In this document: positions 1 through 11,251 of the stretch, one piece after another
Position numbering within the stretch: the stretch's first letter is position 1
Layout: every line of letters starts with the position of its first letter
Assembly (NCBI GenBank): GCA_964020085.1
Contig: OZ026608.1
Location: 19,005,644 to 19,069,643 of the forward strand
Origin: Micromussa lordhowensis
Lineage: Eukaryota > Cnidaria > Anthozoa > Scleractinia > Lobophylliidae
DNA length: 64,000 nucleotides
Direction: 5' to 3'
Program-made: the position numbers and the translations under genes
The notes under the pieces: model-generated
The model's input: only the letters and a program-made list of their open reading frames with translations
Told to the model about the DNA's origin: nothing
Databases searched by the model: none

Positions 1-2298
<2,298 letters not shown>

Positions 2299-3053
2299 TG
2301 ATGACGCTGCCCTCAAACTTAATAGTGCAAGTTTATCCGGCTAAAAACTTTTGAGCAGTCATTATGTTTATGTTCCAATTCAAGTTATTATTTGGCATGG
2401 ATACAAATATTTATGTTGTTAAAGTTACTACTGTTGCATAGAGATTATTCAAGTTATCAAGATGTTCTGGATTACATACAGTATATTTACCTTTGGTGGC
2501 CTAGTCAGTGCTGGGTGTGAGTTGTTTCTGTAATCACAGAGGACAAACAAAGAGTGACTTTGTGAACTTGTAGCATTATTTTACTGGAGGACGGATGCCA
2601 CAATTTACCTGGAGGTCACTTGCCGACACACCAAGCACAATGTGAATAGTGATCCCTGAGAACACAGTGAAATGGATTTATAAATTTGCCCAAGAGGAGC
2701 ATTCATTTTGGAGGATCGTCTTCAGAACATGAAGTAAACAGTTTTTATACACCCAGTGGAGTGTAACCTGCTCTGCATTAGATTGTGGTGCCGAGTATAC
2801 AAACTGAAGAACACTTGATAGCACATTGGCCAAGAGCATCCTGCCATCAGGTGCATAACAAAATTGTGGTGTCTTGCGTGAATTCCATGATTTGGAGTCA
2901 TTGAGGTCCAAACCAGCCTAGACTTGCCATCAGTTTGAAACTTGGAGGCAGTGTAGTCTGGCGCATTTATGGCTTCTGTAGCTTTGTGGAAAATGTTCTT
3001 GTTCAATGAGTGTTATCTTAATGTTAACAAGACTCTTCTCTGGTGTGATTTGG

Positions 3054-3133
3054 CTTCACAGTGGGTGTTAAATACGACATGCACTGCAGAGAACTTCACA
3101 GTGGGTGTTAAATACAGCATGCACTGCAGAGAA
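3054..3133. repeat. 40-bp tandem duplication, two copies
   Basis: A unit starting CTTCACAGTGGGTGTTAAAT occurs at 3054-3093 and again at 3094-3133. The copies differ at about two positions (CGACATG versus CAGCATG). A simple recent local duplication. Confidence 0.9.
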
Positions 3134-5334
3134 CTTAAATGACAATTGACGAGTCTGAGGACTATTGCAATGGAGTTTTACATCACAGAGCTGCCCCATT
3201 GAAAATGACTGCGGATGTTAACTGAACTAAACTGCCCCTACATAGTAGGGGCGTTGGACCATTCTGGATCAGTCTATCCAAGATAGCAGAGCCTACATTT
3301 GTGCTCGGTGACATTTCAAAGGCAACTCAGCAGTGGTCTTGGTGACAAGCCACAGCTGCTGCTTCATACTTACATAAGTATACACTCCTCATCTGTGATT
3401 ACTATTAAGAGAAGGATTTATGCCTCTGGTGTTCATTCATCCTCTTCTTTTAAGTAATTGCTACCTGGCCCAAGCATTGCACTTCTGATGGAAAGAGCAC
3501 TGGTGTTGAACCTCGTTTCTGGCTGCGGATGCCTAAAATACAGACATTAATTAATTGGTGATTTGGATAATCTCCAAATGAACCTGCTCATCAAACTTGG
3601 GTATTGATGAATTTTTTTGTACAAGCCAGTTACAACTGTCAACTGTATTGTGCGGGCTAAGTTTTGCAAGTCACCAGTGTAATACAAAATTGTACTTCCT
3701 AAAATCACTACAACACAAGGCTGTGCTTTGCTATTTTAACAAAACTGACTTTGGTCCCAAGTGGTGAGGAGCTTCTTGTTCAAGATGTTCAACTTGGATT
3801 TTTTCATCTTCAGGAGCATGAAAGCTCCCTGTAATTTTGTCTTCATAGCACAGCCTTTGTTAAATATGCAGGATTGCTACTAAGAGCATGAAGGTTATAA
3901 GTACATGTATGCATGTTTAGAAGAGTATTGTACATTAAGTTGAGTCTGAGAGCTCTAATTATATCCATTATTTTTAGGGAATGAAATTTTAGAATCGGGT
4001 AAGATATCATGTTGACCCTTTCCATCTTGAGTGACTAACAAGTAGTTTAACTCCTTAATTGGTGAGGGTCTTCAAGTATTAAATGGCTGCCAATTGATAA
4101 TAGCGAGACATGTTCTTTATAACTCTTGGTCTGACTTGCAGGACTAAAAACATTACAGTAGTCTGTAATACTAAGTCGCTTCTAGTACTAAGCGGTTTGC
4201 AATGAGTCTTGAAGCAGGCTACCAAAACCACAACATAGGTGGCTGACAGAAGTTTAATTACTTTCTGTTACTGGGATTTCAGGATGGTTCATTTCATCCT
4301 GGCTGCCAGCTCTTAAAAAAAAACCTTTGCTACTATCATGTGCAATACAGTAAAACCCCAAGTGCTACAAGGAATACTGTGAAGATAGTGCATTGTACAC
4401 AGTCACTGGATCAAAATTGTTAGGAGAAAACCAGCTGTTTATTGCCCTTAGGCATTCAGAGTTGATAGTGAATTGTATAAGCGAGACGTCCTGTTGTAAT
4501 TCTTGGAGCTTTGCTTTTAAAAGGATAACTTGCACTTAAATATTATTAAACTTCTTTAGAAAAAGGCTCAAAAAGGTTCTTATTTTGTTATTAAACTTGT
4601 TAGACAAAGTGTACAGATAATAATTATTTGTATCACTCCTGTGTCGATGATACTAAATCATACAAATTTCTATTTCACCTCTGAAAATGAAACAAAGTCT
4701 GATCTGAATTCTACAGTGACTCGATGAAAATTTAACACTGCCATGACCAATTAGAACATCTCTCCAAAATTGATGAATTTATCCCTATTGTTGATTTATG
4801 CCTGACATGTAAATAGACCGAACTGGCTTACATTCCTTTTACCACCCAGTTCATTTCATTTCAGCGGTTACAATTGTAAAATTTGCCACAACTGGTTGCA
4901 TGGGAGTCTGTAGAAGCAAAAATTATTGTTAACTCCCAAACAATACACTGCATGGTCTGAATTGGGTGGCAACAAGGATGTAAACACATATATCTAGATC
5001 TTGTGCAACAGACAGTTCTGTAAATTTGCTAATCAGAGCCCAGAATCCCTGAAGAAGGCTGACAAAAATTGGTTATGAGAGTCACCAGTGATGTAACTAA
5101 GAAAATTGCACCAAGGGAAAAAAAACAATGTACTACTACAAAGTCAACAAACAAAACTTCCTTGTTCAGAGTCCCAGTAGGTTATTATTTTTATTCCATA
5201 TTTACAAGTTGTTTTGTGGAGCAAAGGAGAAAGTGTTGGAAAACAATGAATATTAAGATTGTTTCTAAAGTGAGCCTTGACATCGCATCTTTGAGGAAAA
5301 TTTAATCAGACAAGTCTAGTATTTAATATTCTAA

Positions 5335-5338
5335 TTTA

Positions 5339-5376
<38 letters not shown>

Positions 5377-5503
5377 ACGAAAACTTCATATCTTCACACC
5401 CGAAGATAATGTTATCTTCACACGTGAAGAGATCACCCTTGTTATGGCTACATAATAAATCGCGCCTTTTTCACAGGAGTTTATCCGGTGTTTATATAAT
5501 AAA
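5335..5503. mobile_element. Short inverted-terminal-repeat element (MITE-like)
   Basis: TTTATTATATAAACACC at 5335-5351 is matched in reverse complement at the right end (to 5503), giving a 17-bp terminal inverted repeat around about 170 bp. The interior carries two small hairpins based on TATCTTCACACGTGAAGA-like sequence and has no ORF. A non-autonomous DNA transposon is the likely reading; the superfamily was not determined. Confidence 0.7.
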
Positions 5504-5524
5504 CAGAATATTACATGCCCGCTA

Positions 5525-5632
5525 GTGGATATGAATTTTATCCTCTTGTGTTCGACTCAATATCTCACTCGTTCGCTGCGCTCACTCGTGAGATATCGAG
5601 TTGAACACTCAAAGATAAAATTCATATCCACG
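5525..5632. repeat. Near-perfect foldback (hairpin) repeat
   Basis: The left arm begins GTGGATATGAATTTTATC and the right arm ends GATAAAATTCATATCCAC. The arms are about 45 bp with few mismatches, and the loop contains CGTTCGCTGCGCTCACTC. Transcribed on either strand it would form a long hairpin. It lies directly beside the element at 5335-5503. Confidence 0.85.
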
Positions 5633-6407
5633 CGCGGTCATGTAATATCCTCTATATATTTTACCCATAAACAAATAGGTAACTGGCATAAGTTGGGGCC
5701 ATTCATCCAAATTGGGAATTTCCCCTGAACAGAATTTATGTTGAATGGCTGCGTATCCAACCCCTTTAAGCTGTTTTTCCTGTCGGCAACTCCCGATCTT
5801 GCCCTTGGCATAGACATCAACAAAAGTCTGAATCTCGATTTAAATAGTATGGTGGGTATCTGATAATAAATCCCTTTCAGTGCAGCATGCATTGTCCAAA
5901 ATGTTTTTCCTTTAAACAGTTATGCAGAATCTTCTATGCCAGCAAGTGTCTGAACATGCTTTTTGCTTGAACAAACAGACAGAACAGCAGACATCTTGTA
6001 GTAATTTTTGATGGGATTAAATGTATAGATGGCATAATGTCTAGCTTTTTCAAATTTGGTCAAATGTGTTGTAAATTTTAGCTTTGTCAAAAAGGAAAAA
6101 ATATTAAAAGGAACAATTTTTTGGTAACATTTTCTATAGTATTTTCACATGACATCATGGCCATATTGGTGTTCCGAAACAATGAAACAGTAGCCATGTT
6201 GGTGTACCAAACCAATCATGTGGGAGTTTAACTCTTTTCTTATGTAAACACTTTCTTTTTTCCAGTAAATTTGTGCTGTGAGTGAAAATGCTCTATTTCC
6301 ATTATTTTCGTTAATAATCCAGCTGAGCAGGGGTCAAGATGTAGGATGTTACTCTGAATTTCATGGTCTGCACGAACTTTGCTAAAAGCAAACAACAGTC
6401 ACGCAAA

Positions 6408-9400
6408 TTATACATGAAAGCTTTCTCCACATCCACAAGTTCCTTTGATGTTGGGATTATTAAACACAAATTCACTGGCTAGCTTGTGTTCAACATAGTC
6501 CATTTCAGTTCCTAACAATGACAGCTGTGCCTTGGAGTCAATGTATATTTTTACACCTGCAAAGTAACAAACCTGTCATTAATAAAATGACATCTGTTGT
6601 TGTGCATTGGATTCATATCCTGCACAAGAGAGATTAAAAATATTTAGTTCTACAAGGATCCCAGATATAAAAATTTGAAACCAAGTTGGCCAACTGCAGA
6701 AACCACATGCATGTAGATCTTTAGAGGGGTAGGTCAGGAGTATGGAATTTTTTAACTACTTACTGAAGCAGCAATGGATGCAACAAGTTTTCAAGACTTT
6801 AAAACTGATGTTGAAATGGAGACTCCAGGCCATACCTACACAAATTGGATAGGGTAGCAACTCTTGCAAGAATGAGAGAAAATAGAACAAAAGACAAAGC
6901 TTCTATAGATCCCCAAGCAATTAAAACAATCCCAGCTGCTTACATTTGAGCACAAATAGAATTCCAAGCTTACAATAGCTGCTATACTTTTGGACAAACC
7001 CTGTCAATTCACCATTGAAAATATATGACCATCAACAGTACTATTATTTTGACTTAGTATATACCAAACCAGTAGATGGTACTTTTCACTCATTCTGATT
7101 GGTTACTCAAACTTGGAATAGTGTTTGCTATTCTGAGCTGGCACAGCAAAGGTCACATTTGGCGTGTGAACTTAGACTTTTTGAAGTCTTCTGAGCCAAT
7201 TATTGCGGATATTTTATCCCACTGGTTTGGTATACACAAAAACAATTATTCCCTTCAGTGTCGGTGGCTAGTGGTGGATATTAACCTTGCCGCTTTGCAG
7301 CTTGGTAAATATCCACCACTCACCACCCTCCACTGCAGGGAGTAATAAATATTAAGATTTTCCTGAAGGCTGTTCTTTATCAACAAGAATGCTGGCTAAA
7401 GGATGCGAACATTGTACTCATTTGTACACCTTCAGTAAGGTCTACTGAAGAGAGCCATGACTTACATTGAAATATCGAGTCAAGACCATTTATTTTTCTT
7501 CAATTAATAAAGAGTACAAACAACAGAAAAGAAACTGCTGTGATGGCACAAGAGCAGCAAGCCCTTGTGTCATTAAAGCCTTCTGAAAAATAGAAAATAA
7601 TAACAAAAGGTAGCTCACCGTCTTGAGTGACTTCCTCGTCAAACTTGCCCTTTTCTTTTGTATAGTCTAAGGTATAAGTGAGCCCATTACATCCTTTTTG
7701 CTTCACTCCTATTTTTAATGCACTCTGAAGAGAGAAATTCGAAACAAACTTGTAAGTAGGAGTGGAACAATTTCTTTTGAGCTTAGAAGGGTCTGTTAGA
7801 GTTAATTACTGCTGAAGATGATAATCACTTATGAAATTTTGGTTAATGATTGCATACTGGCACACTTTTGAACAGCATCTCAACAAAGCTGCTGGAAGCT
7901 GCAAATTAAGAAAAAACAGATGTATTTTTCACAGATACTCCTTCAATGGTGTTCACATTTCCTCTCACCTCTGGCAAACTTGTGCGAGACTGAAGAAAAA
8001 TTGTTCAAAGCTAAATATTACTTATGCTGTTCATACAATAACAACCTGTCCTGACCAATGGTCTCTCTTTGTGGGGAGTATAAGTTTATTAACTGTGTAC
8101 TCCATGGATTTGAAAATGGATAAAATGATTAATAAATATTTGTGACTGGAAATACCAACACTGTGAAGGGGTTATTCTTCACTGCAGCTGACAGCACACC
8201 AGGGCAAACAGTCTACTATTTTTTTTGATTAGGCATCACTATATTTCAGCACTATGCAGTAAAAAAAAAGAAAAGTGCTATCCAAAATGTATTGGTTTCA
8301 CCAATCAAATTACATAATCTTCATGATGTTGTATAAAAATTACCACTATTTTAGGAAACTTCACTTCTTAATTTTAAAGATGATTTCCAGTGGGTACTGC
8401 ATAGTCTCAGCATCGTAATGTTTATAAACATTATAAGTTCCACTCTATGGAATGCAAATCAATGTTTTTCGTTACAAACCATATACCTCATCTTTGAGGC
8501 CTTTCAAATTCCTTTTCCACAGCTTCGTTGTTTCATCAAGTGATATGAGAAAGAATGAAGCATAAAGCTTTGACCCCTTTGCATCCATAACGGTGGTTGT
8601 TTTGAAACTTTGAATTACTTTATGTACGTAGTTGCAAAATGTTTACATTTTGTGTTGTCTTACATGAAACAAAACAAAAAAGTAAACAAACTCTCAAGAA
8701 TGCACACAATACGGACTGGAAATGATCTTTAAACTATTGCTTTTAACGCATACACTTACATCATCGGTTTCTGATTTTAAAAGTGATCTGAGTTTCTCTA
8801 CTGCAGCAGGAGTCTACAAAAGAATGGAGCAGAATCTGTAAACATTCAAGGATATTTTCCCCAGCGAAAATAATGGTACCAAACTAGACAACCCTAATCA
8901 GTTGTCCCAGGAGAAAGACGATGAGCTTAATGACTGACGGATCTCGCTGGGCTTAAAGGGGAAAACTTTGGCTCTAGAGCTTTGGACTGGAGAAAATAGG
9001 AAAGATCCAGATATTTCCCATGTTATCTAACCTGATATATATAAAGACACATTATTTAACAATATTATTTTAGACTACCACACCACCCACACTGGACTGA
9101 TCGAGCTTGATTTTGTTAGAAAACTGGCATTGACTGTCATCGATCCCCGTTCGTTCTTTGATAGCAAAAATGCAAAATAAGCTATCGGTAATTCTTACAT
9201 AAGGGTCAGTGTGGCTTGACATGCTTTCCTTCACGTCTTCTAGAGAGTTGAGATAAGCTTTTTACATGTAAATTATAACCTAGGAAGGCTGAGATAAACT
9301 AATGTGCTGCTTGTATATGCACACGACTACATTACTTCTAAAATGGGTGGAGAAATGAATTTTGAAATAAAGCTGTCCTTGAGTATCGACGTCATGAAAA

Positions 9401-9560
9401 CTTATCATTTAATACAAAGTTTGACAACAATTGTTCTGCATAAAAGTAATTTTGTAACAGCTAGTAGACTTACCAGGGTTATTGCAGCTCTTCTGGCAGC
9501 AAATTTCCTTGGTTTATTGACTGCTCTTACAGTCGCTCCAATAGCGGACCTAGCCGCCAT
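6408..9560 (-). CDS. ISCA1: Iron-sulfur cluster assembly 1 homologue, mitochondrial (ISCA1)
   Basis: A-type Fe-S carrier that helps deliver [4Fe-4S] clusters to mitochondrial apoproteins. Coding exons in transcript order are 9560-9474 (29 codons from ATG), 8813-8760, 7724-7619 and 6556-6408 (stop TAA at 6410-6408). Phases join exactly to give 131 aa, against 129 recalled for human ISCA1. The N terminus MAARSAIGATVRAVNKPRK is basic and Arg/Ala-rich, as expected of a mitochondrial presequence. The three cluster-ligating cysteines are present, one in KQKGCNGLTYTL and two in GTCGCGESF near the C terminus, and the body NNPNIKGTCGCG is near-identical to human. Introns hold hairpin elements and a dispersed repeat. 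It shares a 118-bp intergenic promoter with the divergent NXNL2 gene and is tail-to-tail with vasa. Confidence 0.96.
7060..7234. mobile_element. MITE-like element with 14-bp inverted ends, in an ISCA1 intron
   Basis: TATACCAAACCAGT at 7060-7073 is mirrored by ACTGGTTTGGTATA at 7221-7234. There is no ORF of note. It sits directly beside the hairpin element at 7244-7349, so the two may be one composite. Confidence 0.65.
7244..7349. repeat. Foldback hairpin repeat in an ISCA1 intron
   Basis: The left arm runs from ATTATTCCC through GGTGGCTAGTGGTGGATATT. The right arm runs from AATATCCACCACTCACCACC to GGGAGTAAT. Arms are about 45 bp around a loop containing GCCGCTTTGCAGC. A few mismatches mark it as not brand new. 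Confidence 0.8.
8378..8724 (-). repeat. Dispersed repeat, copy A (inverse orientation to copy B at 12.3 kb)
   Basis: The reverse complement of this roughly 350-bp stretch aligns by eye with 12322-12698 over its full length, with scattered substitutions and short gaps. Shared landmarks include CTCAAGAGTTTGTTT, ACATTTTGCAACTA and GGATGCTGAGACT. It is intronic in ISCA1 and overlaps no coding exon. The family is unknown. Confidence 0.8.
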
Positions 9561-9678
9561 CTTGAACTTTCTTACATAATACGCCACAGTATGACGTCAT
9601 AGGTTTGAATCCGCTAACACTACGTACTGAAGACTCATGTCTTGTCACGGCTTCAAAATGCTGTGAAAAACGTTTACG
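9561..9678. promoter_or_regulatory. Shared divergent promoter of ISCA1 (-) and NXNL2 (+)
   Basis: Only 118 bp separate the two start codons. A perfect CRE palindrome TGACGTCA lies at 9592-9599, 32 bp from the ISCA1 ATG. No TATA box is obvious, as usual for head-to-head housekeeping promoters. Part of this interval must also be 5' UTR of both genes. Confidence 0.7.
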
Positions 9679-10182
9679 ATGAACATTTTTGCGGATCGTC
9701 AACTTGCTAGAAGGTCTGGAGTGCTCGTGTATCCAGAAGAAGTTCTTCAAAACAAAGTGGTTGCGTTGTATTTCTCGGCGGGGTGGTGTCCTCCATGCAA
9801 TCAATTTACTCCACTTCTGGCAGAATTTTACAATGAGCTCCAAGAAAATGCACTTCCATTTGAGATTGTGTTCGTTTCATCTGACAAAACAGCGTCAGAC
9901 ATGGAAACTTACATGAAGCGATGCCATGGTGACTGGCTGGCTGTTCCTTTTGGCAGTGAACTCATCCAAGAACTGAAGAAGCGTTATCGCGTCACGGCAA
10001 TTCCAAAGTTAATTGTCGTGACAGATGACGGAGATGTCGTGACAGCGATGGCAAGGAAGGAAGTGACAGAGAATGGACCTAAGTGTTTTACACCATGGGC
10101 ACACGCTGTTTCCGTGGCCAGGGGGGAGGTTGCCACCACTGTGACTAAAGCAAGTGGCCGATTGACTGCTGGTTTTGAATAA
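9679..10182 (+). CDS. NXNL2: Nucleoredoxin-like protein (NXNL2 / RdCVF2-like), single exon
   Basis: Thioredoxin-fold protein of 167 aa. QNKVVALYFSAGWCPPC carries the redox CxxC at Cys37/Cys40, and FVSSDK, GDWLAVPF and RYRVTAIPKLIVV (cis-Pro loop) follow in the usual nucleoredoxin order. The C-terminal CFTPWAHAV block and the length fit NXNL2 rather than full nucleoredoxin, which has three thioredoxin-like modules. The frame is uninterrupted from ATG 9679 to TAA, so no intron is needed; the human gene is, as I recall, split. The CPPC pair is intact here, whereas remembered human NXNL2 has lost it, so this copy could act as a real disulfide reductase. There is no signal peptide, so it is probably cytosolic. 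Transcribed divergently from ISCA1. Confidence 0.93.
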   Translation: MNIFADRQLARRSGVLVYPEEVLQNKVVALYFSAGWCPPCNQFTPLLAEFYNELQENALPFEIVFVSSDKTASDMETYMKRCHGDWLAVPFGSELIQELKKRYRVTAIPKLIVVTDDGDVVTAMARKEVTENGPKCFTPWAHAVSVARGEVATTVTKASGRLTAGFE

Positions 10183-11159
10183 TAAGTGTCCAATTACCCA
10201 CAGGCGTATCCTGTATCCTGACATATACTAACAATCATTTTTATTGCGGAACTATTATTGTGTCAGTAGTGTAATGTTCGCAGCAGTTCACATGATTAGA
10301 TTATACAAGTTTGCATTATGCTTCATTATTAGTAGAATTCTTTGACATTTTAACAGTACAAAGAGAGTTGTCTCCTTATCTTTGAGCAGGACCCCAGATT
10401 TTGAAAATCTTGAATAGCATAGCAGAACTTGGAAATTCTTGAATGCCCACAAAGGCTGAGATTCATCGTCATTGATTAACTTGCACATGCGCCTTGCTTG
10501 TGAATAATTTTAATAGAAACAAACAAAACAAAATAATCAAAACAAAATTACTTTCAACATGTCTTTTGCTGAAGATGTATTTTGTCCAAATAGCCTGCAG
10601 TAGGAGCCAATGGTGAGCTCCTGTCTGTAGAAATTCTAATTACATTCTAAGTGCCATGTTAGAGAGGTGGCAGCCTGTGAACAAAGACATATTTTCTGCT
10701 GTCGGCTGTTGCCAGAAAAATGCGACAGCCAGAAATACGGCTAGAGAGGTGGAGACTAGTATCAACTGATTTTGCCTTGAGACTTGATACCTTTTCTTGG
10801 AGCCAGGAATATCTGTGATACTGCATATCTTCTGTTTACATCCCAATGTTTGTACATGGAATTACACTACCTCATTGGAATCGTTTAATATAACTTACTT
10901 TGATTCCCTCTGGAACCTCTTCCCCCTTCACCTTCCCCTTCCCCTCCCATCATTAAAAATTAAGCGGCACAAGTCCCCCCAGTCTCCTTACTAGGACAAG
11001 AAAGAGCCCACCTCACTTGAGCTACCATTTCTTTTTCCAGCAAGAAAAGACCTGTCTTCCTTCTCAACCTCCCCTCCTTTGTGGATATCTTCCTAAGTGA
11101 CGACGATTGCCATACAGCAGTATTCTGCCGTTACCCTTCAGTCACGCTACTCAACGAGA
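10183..11159. other. Intergenic region between NXNL2 and the DEP-PH-GPx gene
   Basis: About 1 kb. It contains the NXNL2 3' UTR, a pyrimidine-rich stretch around 10905-10985 and no recognisable coding exon. The two ORFs of 65-68 codons here look accidental. Confidence 0.5.
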
Positions 11160-11251
11160 CACATAACTGGATCACGTGACGCTGGAAACGGCGCTATGCC
11201 GGGAACGAAGAAGATGGATTTTATGTGATTGACCTAAAGACTGCAATTAGG
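11160..11251 (+). promoter_or_regulatory. Probable promoter / 5' UTR of the DEP-PH-GPx gene with an E-box and a uORF
   Basis: The sequence TCACGTGAC at 11172-11180 is a USF/MITF/TFEB-type E-box. An upstream ATG at 11196 opens a 10-codon ORF ending at 11228, ahead of the chosen start at 11252, so translation may be damped. The main frame is also open upstream of the chosen ATG, back to a TGA at 11177, and reads RWKRRYAGNEEDGFYVIDL there. An unseen upstream exon could therefore extend the protein. Confidence 0.4.

Larger units (their letters stand above)
2299..6407. other. Intergenic region between convergent vasa and ISCA1
   Basis: About 4.1 kb containing the 3' UTRs of both genes. No coding exon is recognisable on either strand. 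The sequence is AT-rich. Recognisable structures are the 40-bp tandem duplication near 3.1 kb and two inverted-repeat elements at 5.3-5.6 kb, listed separately. Confidence 0.6.
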
